From contig FN649758.1 in NCBI GenBank assembly GCA_000310025.1, positions 4,381,958 to 4,399,985 on the forward strand: 18,028 nt of DNA, read 5' to 3'. Under the pieces are notes generated by a model. That model was not told where the DNA came from. It was given only the letters and a program-made list of their open reading frames with translations, and ran no database searches. Source of the DNA: Ectocarpus siliculosus. Taxonomy: Eukaryota; Sar; Phaeophyceae; Ectocarpales; Ectocarpaceae. Shown one piece after another: positions 1 through 10,092 of the stretch (the stretch's first letter is position 1; each line of letters starts with the position of its first letter). The position numbers and the translations under genes are program-made.

Positions 1-387
1 GAAAGGTGATTTTTGGAGGGGGAAAGGGAAAAGGGTTTTTTTGTTGGGGGGTGGGGCGGGTCCCGGTTAAATGTTTGGGGGGCTTTTTTGGGTGGGGGGG
101 GGGGTTTCGGTTTTAAAAATTTTGGAAATAAAGGGCCTTTTATTTGGAAGAAGGGGGGGGACCCAAAATTTTATCACTTTTTTTTAAAAGGGTTGCAAGA
201 AAAGGTCCCCCCCCATTTCCGTTAGAGGGCCCCCTTTTGGGAAAAAAAGGGGGGATTGGGGGAAACCCAAAAAATTTTTATTCCCATTTTTAATTAAGGG
301 GGGGCCCCCCCCTCCCTTTCCCCCTGGTAACCCAAAACCCCCGGGGATTCCCAAACCCCCCAGGCGCCCCCCCCCCCCCCCCCCCCC
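1..387. other. Low-quality, homopolymer-rich sequence at contig edge
   Basis: The stretch is dominated by runs of G, C, T and A, with doubled or expanded bases throughout, ending in a long C run at about 368-387. No splice site or coding frame can be followed through it. The rest of the window has normal complexity, so this looks like a poor read end or unresolved gap edge rather than biology. The missing 5' exons of the translocator gene at 438 should lie in or before this region. Confidence 0.7.
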
Positions 388-437
388 TTGATTTCTCACC
401 ACCGTCGCCCTCTCTGTGATCGCGCGCGGTTACCGCG

Positions 438-3400
438 ATGTTTCGTGCTGCACTTGACCAGATGCCCATCTTGTTCTACGTGTCGCTCTGGCATAGCGTC
501 TCCAATCTTGCCACCGGGTGGGCGTTGCAGTCCTCTTCTCTGGCCATGGTCACCGCTATCCAGGTACGCTTGGTTTGCTTGTTGTGCATCCACCCCTCCT
601 CCTCAACGACCAAAGGAGAAGGCACGCCCCTGTCTTGGGGCTAGCTCGGGCATAACAAGCATTTGCTCTGCGTTTGCTCTCCGCTCGGCTCGCTTGTAAT
701 AGTGCAACCGCCCCTGCACCTCAACGAACAAAGGAGAGACACTTGGGGGCTCACCCAAATAAGCTACCAGAGATAGCCAAGCCATTTCTGCTCTTGCTTG
801 GCAACTTTTGGCCGCCGGTTCAAACTGTTGTCGCCAGTTTCTGTAGGTCGGCGTGATTGTTGTTGTTGGACGTTGGATGCCTGTATCGTGTTGATACATG
901 TACATACATACGTCGTGGTTTACCCCCAACGGGTATCAGAACCACTGCTGCTGTTTCGTTCACCTTTGCGGTCGAATCCATTACATCGGTTATTTTTGTT
1001 GCTGTTCCTGTTCCTGTTGCTGCTGCTGCTGCTGCTGCTATGATTGTTTGATTTCCTCCTTGATTGCCCGTTGCTCTTCGTCGATCTGCACTAGTCCATG
1101 TTCGACCCCCGTGCCCCCCCCCGCTCTTACAGGCATTGGAGCCGCTAGCCTCGGCTCTGGTAGACCTCTTCGTGGCCGGAAAACGGTCGCACCCCATCGT
1201 CAACGCCGCAATGGTCCCCATCATCACAGGCGTCGCTCTGGTGTCGAGAGACGCGTCCATTACTCGGGGTGGCTTGTTTTTCGCGGTGGCGTCCAGCGTG
1301 TGCGTGGGTGAGCCGAAGATATGCGTCCGGTCCACGCATACCGCCAGTTTATCTGCTCTTTGGGGGTTGCTATGCATAGTAGGGTGTTGGCTGGAAGGGA
1401 GGAAGTGGGTGGCTGTTGGCGAGAAACACTACCTTACTTGTTGGGCGTGATGTCCTACACTAGCAGGCACGGTCCGCGTGTATCCGACAAGTGTCTCCGA
1501 AAGCGTGTTCGCTTTGTAGTTGAGCCACGGACACAACGCCTTTTATCCGTTAGCAATACGGTCCTTTCCAGTACCCCAAGCGCATTGGCAGAAGAACCGC
1601 GATGAGAAGGTCTCACCTCGGCCCTTCTCCCACCCCCCCGTCGTAAGGATGATGACCAGCTTCTGGTCCACCCTTGAGAAACGTACCCTGGACCAGCGAC
1701 ACACATCGCTCCGTTTCGACATGCGAGCTCAATGGCCTAACGACTACGGCATGCGTTTACGTGAGTACACACACCACCCTCCCCCCCTCCCGTCTCGTTT
1801 TCGGCGTCACCACTACCTGGACGCCAGGCGTGCGCGACTTCTACTCCAAACGCGCCAGCAGACAGAGGGAGTTCCATAAGAGGCCACTGTCTGCCGCCAA
1901 CACGTACGCGGTGGTCACGGTGAGTACCATGATGGCTGAGTGTTTTCAGAGCAGGGGTTGGAGCCACGGAGCAGAAGGAAGGAGACTGCGGCGATAGCCT
2001 GGGGCGGTCTCAGCTACCTCAAACCTCGGGTATAGGCGCCGAGAGCTGCTACCGGTTCTCACCATCGAAAGCAGTACCGTAGGTTATAAAAGGACGACAC
2101 AACCTGGACCAATTTTCAGGGCTCGAATACTCCACAGTTGAACGAGTGGGGGTGTCGAAAACGGGGGTGGCCTTGGAATCGTCTCGTCGAGAGCTTTCCG
2201 AGAACGTATCGGCTGATTTTTGTCATCCTCTTGGTCATAGAGTCGTCGAGCTGTGAAAATCGGCCGAGTGTGGTATCTTGTGTCCAACACGGTTGGCAGG
2301 CCGACTTCCACGGCAAAGGTATCAACTACGGTCGAGTCCAGCAAGCTCTAGGAACCGCCAATGGATCCACCTGTCTCTGGTAGGCGAAGCCGTGGGTAAC
2401 GATCTATAGTCTTGTCCATGCAAACGGTTCATGCATCTCGCTTTCCTCAGTATTACCTCGAGTTTTTTGTTGATTATTTCGTGCCGTCCTCCACGGAGAC
2501 AAACGAGGCAAACCGTTCAAGCACGTCGGCGTTATTGACCTCGCCGCCCCCTGTCCAAGATCTCGACTCCCACCTCCTCTTTTTTATCTCTCGAACAAGT
2601 ATGGATGGTCTCACTACTCCACTCGTCTTTTTCAAACTCTCGATCTCGAGTCCCACCACCTCTCTCTTACGAGCAAGCCGTGCCCCCCGCCCTTTCCCAA
2701 GGTGATGTCCTTTGCGACGGTGGTGCCCTACGCTTTGATCGTCGACGGCCCCCACGCTCTGCGATGGTGGGCCACCGCGGGAGGCGGTGTCGCGGGAGGG
2801 GCACGGGCTGTAGCTTCGGCGGTGAGGGAAGGAGTAGGAGCAGGAGACGCGGGAGGCGATGATGATGACGTGGCCACGAGCTTGGCGTGGCTCGCCCTTT
2901 ACTTGGGCTTCAGCGGGGTTCTGCTCTTCCTACACAGCGCAGTAAGGCTCGCGTGTATAGGGGGTCCCTCTCGTGCAAGTCATTTTTGAGGGTGTTGGCC
3001 TTCCCGGGACGGTTGTCGTGGTGCTGCCACCGCCGCCGCGTGTAGTCCGCACAAGTCACGCGATCTCATTCCTTTACTGCACCTTTGCGTAAGGTCTTTT
3101 GTGAAACTAAGCAAGACTGAAAAATACCGCAAGTAAAGCACACCTCGACATTTTCCCCGCCGAAACCAACGCATTTTCACTGGCCAATCATGATTCACGA
3201 ACGCACATGCACGAACGCTCCTTCTACAGGCGGCGTTCAAGGTGCTCGAAAAGATGGGCTCCGTCACGACATTTTCGGTGGCGAACTCGGTGAAGCGGGG
3301 GATGGTTATTTTCTTCGGGGCGGTCGCGATGGGTACCCCTATTGGCTTCGTCTCCGGGTTTGGGGCAGCCGTGGCGGTGTTGGGGACTGCCGCGTATTGG

Positions 3401-4105
3401 GTGAGTGAGCAGCGTCTGTCTGTCTGACTTGGTTTTTCTTTGGCGCGATTCTCGCTCCGGTTGCCGCCGTTTTTATGGTGTTTCCAACTCCTGGTCGAAG
3501 TACCGGTTTTGTGTTTTTAATCGCACGGTAGTGGTGGGCCTTCAACAAACGTGCGCCGGTATGTGCCCGGCTGATCGACCGGTGCTATTCAATGTACAGA
3601 ATTACGTGGTGGTTCGGTCTGTGCCCAGGAGTTTCACTGGCTCTATTCAGGGCCACCGGCGTTATTCAACCGGCGTTGTTGAGGGCCCGTTGCCGTAGAA
3701 TAGTACGGTGCGGTACGGTACGGTACGGTACGGTACGGTACGGTACGGTACGGTACGGTACGGTACGGTACGGTACGGTGGTGCATCTCCAAATAGGGGC
3801 AAACCGGAATCGTAACTACTACGTTGACTACAATGACCAAAACCATTCACGTCTCTCTGAAGGGGACGTAGCGCTGGCTGCTGCTGGCATGGTCTACACT
3901 TAGATTTTGTGTCACCATGGAATATCTTGCCAACTGCTGTCGGTCAATCGGGAGGTAGAACGGGGTCTCAACCTCCCGCCCGCTCCCCTCCTCGCTTGCG
4001 CGTGTGTATCTGTATCTGTGTGTTTGTGTTTTTTTTTAGGTGGCTCGACTTTACTTCCCGCCGAGACGCAGGGCTACGGGCGTGTCTGCAGAAAAGCAAG
4101 ACTAG
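438..4105 (+). CDS. Triose-phosphate/sugar-phosphate translocator family protein (5' partial, six exons)
   Basis: Membrane carrier of the TPT/nucleotide-sugar transporter branch of the drug/metabolite transporter superfamily. Characterised plastid members exchange phosphorylated sugars for phosphate across the envelope. Exons: 438-563, 1133-1307, 1828-1919, 2702-2941, 3230-3400, 4040-4105 (stop TAG 4103-4105). Introns are GT-AG with strong donors (gtgagc, gtgagt, gtaagg, gtgagt; the first is gtacgc), and all phases agree (0,1,0,0,0). About 289 residues are visible. Family signatures in order are LWHSVSNLATGWAL, AIQALEPLASALVDL, VRDFYSK (the usual RNVxxK region), YALIVDGP, and VLEKMGSVTTFSVANSVKRG. 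The VKR pair matches the phosphate-binding Lys-Arg of plant TPTs. A Gly/Ala- and Asp-rich loop lies between YALIVDGP and the next membrane segment. The first membrane segments and any plastid targeting peptide are missing. The ATG at 438 is only the first Met after an in-frame TGA at 417, and no AG acceptor lies between them, so the true 5' end of this exon is unresolved. Substrate is unknown. Confidence 0.85.
591..765 (+). repeat. Imperfect direct repeat in translocator intron 1
   Basis: Two diverged copies of a segment of roughly 55 bp lie at about 591-646 and 709-765. Both contain CCTCAACGA(C/A)CAAAGGAGA followed by TTGGGG. They lie wholly within the 564-1132 intron. Confidence 0.5.
1018..1038 (+). 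repeat. (TGC)7 microsatellite
   Basis: Seven uninterrupted TGC units sit in translocator intron 1, flanked by less regular TTCCTG/TTGCTG units. No coding role, since they lie between the donor at 564 and the acceptor at 1132. Confidence 0.9.
1720..1779 (+). repeat. Dispersed intronic repeat, copy A
   Basis: Lies in translocator intron 2 just upstream of the exon at 1828. It matches, as reverse complement, the segment at 6914-6971 over about 58 bases with only scattered substitutions. Shared blocks include CATGCGAG, TCAATGG, CTAACGAC and ACGGCATGCGTTT. Probably a fragment of a transposable element or another dispersed family; I cannot name it. Confidence 0.7.
2558..2682 (+). repeat. Imperfect direct repeat in translocator intron 3
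   Basis: Two related segments at about 2558-2600 and 2640-2682 share GATCTCGA(C/G)TCCCACC, then pyrimidine-rich sequence, then CGA(A/G)CAAG. They lie within the 1920-2701 intron. The downstream copy contributes to the pyrimidine tract ahead of the acceptor at 2701. Confidence 0.4.
3703..3779 (+). repeat. (CGGTA)n pentanucleotide microsatellite
   Basis: Thirteen perfect CGGTA units run from 3711 to 3775 and are continued by CGGT, with an imperfect unit just upstream. The array lies in the last translocator intron (3401-4039). It is open in several frames, giving R-Y-G-T-V-type repeats on one strand and R-T-V-P-Y on the other, but the position between matched splice sites argues against translation. 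Confidence 0.95.
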
Positions 4106-5143
4106 GCGTCCATAGCTGGATTGTACAAGCTCCTGTTTGTTTCTTTTTGTTCTACCTACGTGTGGGGTGTGTAGCAAGCAGCAAGCAAGCAAGGCGACGT
4201 CTGTCAGGGGATTCACAGGGGAGGTTCGCGAAGCATTTTTTTTTTTTCCGTCTTTTTTACTGTTGGAAGGAAGCAGACGTGTAGAGAGGCTGGTAGGCAG
4301 GGGCGTCATTGTGGCATGATTTACAGATGTAGACTACATGGGCTTGGTTTATTTCGATTCTAAAACTAATTTGTTATGACCGGGTTTGTTATTGTTTGGG
4401 ATGGGCGTCGTATCTAGTTTCACCCTATTGTTGGTCTGGGAGTAGTTTCACGGTTTGGGCTCATGTTGAAAACCATTTACCACCGGGTGCAGGATACTTG
4501 CATGTGTGCGGAGGTGTTGACTGCAGTATGTTGATGTGCTATGTCGTGTCGTGTTTGATACCGGTACTGTCGCCTCTTAAGAGTGAGGTGGCATGCGCGT
4601 GGACACCGGAAGGGACAGAGGTGCACCAAGTCGCTCTTGACACGCATCTCTGTTGCTCGTCCCTGGTACTCTATGTGGCGTCCCGTCAAACTGCTGTGTT
4701 CTTGCGGTTTACCACCAAGTTTACCACCAACCGAAGCCGTGGACGGTGGCCCCATCCCTCGCTGTTGGCGCCAGGGTCGAGAAGGCACCTTTAGACGGCC
4801 TATTGTTGCGCTGTTTTAGCTTTGCGCGGTGTTTTTATGGTCGAGTCGCGGCGTTGCCGTTGATGTAGTTTACGATGTGTTTGTTTTTAAGGTATAGTTT
4901 AGATTGTTATATGTAGTGTTTAGGATGCACATCATTGTAGGGGTGCGTTGCCTTAGTGAGCGAAAGGTGGGTTCTTCTATATTATGTATGCCAAGGCGTT
5001 GTCGTTTCTCGGAAACAGCGACCTAGGCCAGGGATGTGTGGTTCTTTGTATTATTATCGTGAGCCATTCGCTCACCTTGCCAAGACTAAACAACATAATA
5101 GACTGCTGTACTGACTATATCACCTGTTGTGCGCACTTAGAGC
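4106..5143. other. Convergent intergenic region (3' UTRs)
   Basis: Lies between the translocator stop and the stop of the minus-strand gene, so both genes point into it. The first part is T-rich, with runs near 4236-4260. I see no persuasive reading frame, RNA gene or clear AATAAA signal on either strand. Both 3' UTRs and polyadenylation sites should be here but cannot be placed. Confidence 0.6.
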
Positions 5144-8100
5144 TTAGAGCCTCGTGACGAACTGCTGCAGCTGGCTGTGCTCGTAGATAGCCACGCGCAC
5201 GTAGCGGCGTCGACACGAGTCCACAAGCATGGTGCCGTCGTGAATCGTGTCCGAAAAATTAGTGCCGATGAATCTGTTGCCGAGATGGTCGCGGGGTGCT
5301 CATCGAAGTGGCCCTTCCCCCCTGGCTTCTAGATCGGGTTCGGTTGTGCTTGGCGCGCTGTTCTGGTGTGTGTCGGCGACTTGTGGTGTTCGCTCGCTGC
5401 TGGCCTCTTTGATCCTCTGTGGCCGGCCAGGTGGTGCAAGGAGCTGCAACAGAGGTGCATGGCTTTTACTTTTAACGGGAGCTGGGGCTGGTACATTATA
5501 ATTCGGAATCATGCCCCTTTGGGCTGCGAAGCTTCCTTTAGAAGTCGGCCCGCTTTGTGCAAGCACAGACAGGATGATGAACCGGAAGCGCACACGATCG
5601 CATTTGATTTGCCTCACGAGAGATCTGACGACAGATTGATGCCGGTACCGTCTATGAAATCGCATGTCGTGTCACGTCACGTCATGCGTGGATACTCAAG
5701 CATGTCGCGTCTTCCATCTATTATTAGGGGGGAAACCCCAACTTCGACCAGAGTTTGGGGAAGGGTATCAAACGGCGGGAAATATACGTTGGCAGCAGCC
5801 GGCAAGGATGCGGCCACGCCGTTTGAGGTTCAGGTCTCTTTTCTTCCAAAATGCCCTTCATCATTGAAGCGCCATCAAAAATCGGGCGTCCAGTTCCATT
5901 CGAGCCGAGGTTATGCGGGGCAAAGGCTGGCAGTTACCCGACGGGAGGATGACAACGTCAATCGTTACGGACGGGAACCAAAATTCGTGTCGACGCTGAA
6001 CTACAAGTACAACACTACAACTGGTTTATGGATTCGTTATCGTGACGGTCGTTGTCGTCCATCTAAAGGAAAACGGAGGCCCCACGCCCGCAACAACGAC
6101 ATTCCAACCTACTGCTGTACACTAGACTCGTATGCTGCAAACAAAAAATCCCAAGTTCAACGCGAGAGCTGCTGCTGTGCTCAAACCGCACCGTTGACAC
6201 AGCAGTGTGTGCGGGCACTGAAACTAGCCGGTGCAGCCGTCGCCCATGCTACCTAGGACATCCCCGGTATTACGCCAATACCATCAACACTCGAGACACC
6301 ATGACGTGCCTACCAGATGGGACCAGTACGGTTTCAAAGACTACTCCAAGAGTGGGGTTAACTCCCGAGTGTATCCTGACGCGGAATCACAGCAGCCACA
6401 CTGACTAACGACCTGCCTTTGTATGACTACCCCATCACGATCGAAGGTATTGTGCAGCATTGCCGTCATGTCCTCACCAGGATGCCCCTCCCAGGCACAA
6501 CTAAGTAACGCCCGGTCTTGCCATCCCCGCTGATTACGCGAGAGGCCAGGAGAGAACATCAGCAGAAGAACGCAAGAAGACACACACGCAAAACGCCTGG
6601 TACGTAGGCGTGAAAGCTAACACCTGTCTCCTCTCTCCTAGGTCATTGTGGCTACATGAGGGCGGTGTCTCGAGGGGTCATCACAGAGACGCCATGCCCG
6701 CGAGCATCGCTTTCGTCTCCGCCAGCTGGTTCTGCTCCCCTTCGCGGAACTACCGGTGTGGTGGCATGTGTAGTGCCCACGGTCGAAGAAAGACGTGCAG
6801 AGGGGAAAGCGACAACGAGGACAGCAGCACGAACGGCGAAAAAAATAACATGCCGACAAAATACGGAAGACGACAGTGTTATTTAGACCATCAGGACACC
6901 GGCGGAAATAACCGGGGGTGGTGTTCTCATGCAAACGCATGCCGTCGTCGTTAGACCATTGACCTCGCATGCCAATAACGCCGGGACGGACCAACGGGGG
7001 GGGGGGGATCTTCGCTGATGCAGACAGCGCGAACTGTTCCCACGTGGGGTGAGTGATATGATTGGACAAGGATTGCACCGCAGGGAAAGTTACACGAGGA
7101 GCACGACAAGCCAATGAGATTCGCAAAGCGTGCCCATCAGTGTGCAAGAGGCGCGAAGTAAGAAAACCTATAAACCCTTGGAGTTCGATTGAACAACGAG
7201 AGACCAAGCCCAAGGCAGCTGCAAACCAGCGCCAACCTTTTCGTTTCAAAAGATGAGGCGCAGACCAACACTTCACCCACAGCTCCGGCAGGAAATTGCG
7301 TTTATGTTTGAACGCGGACATGACTATTAAGTAGTCACCGCGTGTAGGGCGGGATCGCGTGCTACACACTACAATCCTCACCATGAAGAGCTTTTGGTGG
7401 TCCTCCACTGACTGCTCCCCGTTCACGTCGATGATGGCGTCGAGGAGCTTGTTGAGGATGTAAAGCTCTCCGGGGTACGGAATGACTGATGGTGTGGTGT
7501 CGTTGTTGTCGAGAGAGGAACATCGAAGGGGAGGCAAAGAAAAAAAAACATTCTCTGAGACACCATGACGAGGGAAAGACACACGTATACAGCTATAAGA
7601 TAGATAGATACTGACTCAAAGAGTTGCCCGGATTTTTCTGATTGGTCAATATTTTGACCGGGAGTCTCATTGATCGAAAAATTCCTGGTCGACCGATTAT
7701 GCCATCAAGAGCGTTGTCGCCCACGCGTTCAGGGAAAATGTCGACGTCGCGTGTACTCCGCAGAGACCACCTCCCGTGGGTGACTTCGACACTGACTGGC
7801 GTCGCCAACGAAGGTCGACCGTTATCCACCAATTCCGTCGCCAACCAGACATAATCCACTGCGCCCCTAGGCTAACCACTACGGCCACAGTCAGACCACC
7901 ATCGCCACGGCACTACAACCACCATCGCCGACACTTGACACATGCCGTAAAATCAAGTAGTAAGAAAAAACGGGTAGTCTTCCTTTGTCTATTTTCTGCG
8001 CAATCAATGATACCGACCGCCAGCTTCGCACCTTCGTTGACGTCGATTCTGTCCACCCGGAAGAACGGTCGAGGCTCCACTCCCCAAGATAGGTCCAGCA

Positions 8101-10092
8101 CCCCTTCCCACTGAGAGTCGTTCTTTGTCTCGTCTCCGATGAGCACTCGGATACCCTCCTCGGTGTCCCTGACGCTGAAGGGGGTGTCGTTGTCCTTCGC
8201 CCGTCCTTGCTAGAAAAAAAAGTTGAAGCCGGAGGGGAAAGGAGAGGAGGCAGGTTTCAGCGACGGCATGCTTTGTCCACAAGAATGTCAAGCATGTTCG
8301 GGCACTCCGGAGCTTGAGTGGGGAAAAGATAAACCAGGTTTCAGCGGCGAAGCACGCTTTGTCCTCAGGGATGTCAAGTATGTTCAGGCCCTTTGGAACA
8401 TGATTGTTCATCTGTTGGTGGTAATCTTCTGTGCCGGTCGCCCCGGTGGTCTAGTTGGTATCCTCGAAGCCTTCTAGAGATCAGGTCAGGGGGTCGGATC
8501 CTGGCGTAAGCGAGCTTTTCTTGCAAAGTGAGTTGTTCTCTCGCTTCCTCTCCTGGCCTAGTTGATAGTGCTGAACTCTTCTCGCATTAACAGTCGAAGG
8601 CAACGTACCGCAGGAGGGGAGGGTAGAGAGGGGCCCTTCCTGTGTGACCACGGGTTGGAGTAAACGGGTGTGCACTGAGTTGAAGTGACGACAAAAAAAA
8701 GAAAACAAAAATACGTGGACAAATAAGAAGGCAAACCCAGCAAAACGTACTTGAGACTGCGTTTGTTCATTTCAGAAATTATACGTCAAATCAAACACGG
8801 AGTAGACTATCCATTCGAGATCATTTCACACAGCAGTCGAAGGGGATGTGAAGTCTCAGTGTTTTACAGTTAGTTGAGTGGGAAGAAAAACCGGCTGAAT
8901 ACTGGATAAATTCAGGGTCTCCACATGAATTGTTTACCAGTGATGCCAGTAGGTGCTCATCACAAAACACTGCATAGGTACAAATACAGAGAACATCTGC
9001 AGTCTCTATCTCTATCTCATTTTATTTGCGTTGAAGCGTGCGAAGGTGGACTGGACACTGGATACTCGATGCAGGTCGGTCTCCATTTCTGTCTGTGATT
9101 GTCCGAGGTATCATCGCAAACGTACTCTGCTGTAATGTGGTTGTTGGCAACAATCACGTCAACACTGGTATCTACACGCGATGGGCCGATATAGAACACC
9201 CCCGTCCCCAAGAGTTTACAACAGACCAGGCTTTTCACTCTTTCCGCTGTCTATCACGTCTCCAGTTAGAATGGCTGATCGAAAACATGGGGCTCGCAAG
9301 CGCCCGCGAAGATGCACGTTTGGCAAGCTATATGGATGACGCGACTGCGGAGTGATTACTGGTGTACTTCATCATTTTTGAATGTGCAAAACACTTGCAA
9401 CATAAAAACAGGGCTTTGGGACCACAGCCAAAAGCCGCAAGAGGATGGCCTCCAACACGATGGTGGGGCAGTACACGCCAACACACCGTCTTTGCCATTG
9501 GACAGCCGGTTGAGCAGTCGGCGCTGATTGAAGTAACATGCTCTTTGCTGCTGTCTGTTGAGTCGTACACGTGGTGTGCGTCTGCCGCTGCAGAGAATCA
9601 AATGGATATATGTATATGCTGCTGCCTGTCTGCTGTGAGGTGACGATGCTCAACAGCAACCTCTTACGTGTGCGGTCAAGACAAACTCACACCAAGCAAG
9701 AAGAACAGCAGGAAGACCTTGAAGCCTCCAGTCTTGAGGTTCTGGAACTGCAAGTCGATCACCCCGGCACCGGGGCCTGATGGGGGGGCGCTTTGCGCAT
9801 CGAAGCTCGACATGTTCACGACGCCGTCACTGCCGCTGTCCTCCGCCATTCGCGTTCTTCGAAGGCCACGGGTGTGCCTCCTGGGTCTCCCGGAGAGCTT
9901 CATCGTGGCGGGTGGCAGCAGCGATCTCGGAGTGGCAGCGGCGGCAACAACAACCGACGATCTGGTACGATGATGGTGGTGGTGGCGAGAGAGAGCAGGT
10001 GTCGTCGAAGATACGAAGGCCGTTGTCACACATGATGTTGACAAGCAGATTAGACCTCCTGCTGTGCACGATGTCAGCGCTCTCGTCTTCAT
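5144..10092 (-). CDS. Predicted plastid-targeted protein of unknown function (four exons, apparent 1-nt frameshift in last exon)
   Basis: Exons in transcript order: 10092-9691, 8209-8014, 7485-7382, 5328-5144 (stop 5146-5144). Introns are GT-AG (donors gtgagt, gtatca, gtgagg) and phases match (0,1,0). About 295 residues. The N-terminus MKTRALTSCTAGG... is a hydrophobic signal peptide ending in CVTTA|FVSS, like the ASAFAP cleavage motif of secondary red plastids. A basic, Ser/Ala/His-rich transit-like stretch without acidic residues follows, up to MAEDSGSD. A short hydrophobic run, FKVFLLFFLLG, ends exon 1. The mature part is mixed and largely soluble-looking: VRDTEEGIRVLIGDETKND, LDLSWGVEPRPFFRVDRID, VIPYPGELYILNKLLDAI, FIGTNFSDTIHDGTMLVDS. 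I do not recognise the family. The last exon opens in phase 0 (KPGGKGHFDEHP) but reaches the conserved-looking C-terminal frame only if one base is missing near 5293-5296. The exon is 185 nt, where 186 would keep frame. Codons are GC3-rich, unlike the flanking introns. Confidence 0.75.
5366..6508 (+). other. Unassigned open frames inside the large intron of the minus-strand gene
   Basis: A plus-strand frame at 5366-6256 is open for 296 codons. A shorter protein-like frame (contains PLYDYPITIEGIV) runs from about 6380 to a stop near 6508. Neither shows a recognised domain, biased codon use or a supported promoter. Their position within the 5329-7381 intron and the apparent frame switching suggest a decayed mobile element or chance openness rather than a gene. 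Confidence 0.3.
6914..6971 (-). repeat. Dispersed intronic repeat, copy B
   Basis: Reverse-complement match to 1720-1779. It lies in intron 3 of the minus-strand gene, so both copies have the same orientation relative to their host transcripts. A short related core (GTTAAACCATTGACC) appears near 13450-13465 in the first TPS intron. Confidence 0.7.
8251..8400. repeat. Imperfect 84-bp tandem duplication
   Basis: CAGGTTTCAGCG begins at 8251 and again at 8335. The copies stay similar for about 65 bases (GCTTTGTCC, ATGTCAAG, ATGTTC) and then diverge. The duplication lies in intron 1 (8210-9690) of the minus-strand gene. Confidence 0.75.
8437..8513 (+). other. tRNA-like sequence, possible tRNA pseudogene or SINE head
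   Basis: TGGTCTAGTTGG at 8447-8458 fits the RNA polymerase III A box (tRNA D arm). GGTCGGATCC at 8492-8501 resembles a B box with one base missing. Spacing between them is about tRNA-like. A T-arm-like hairpin (CAGGG/TCCTG) can be drawn, but the anticodon arm and acceptor stem pair poorly, so an intact tRNA is unlikely. It is intronic and antisense to the minus-strand gene. Confidence 0.35.

Noticed and set aside
1520-1879. Alternative translocator exon containing LRNVPW near 1660-1760
   Set aside because: It resembles the RNV motif of TPTs, but the 1828-1919 exon (VRDFYSKRAS) fits the family better and joins both neighbours in phase.
6638-7582. 314-codon minus-strand open frame as one gene
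   Set aside because: Only 7382-7485 of it looks coding; it is bounded by a matching acceptor and a gtgagg donor in phase with neighbouring exons. The remainder is low-quality text that includes the dispersed repeat.
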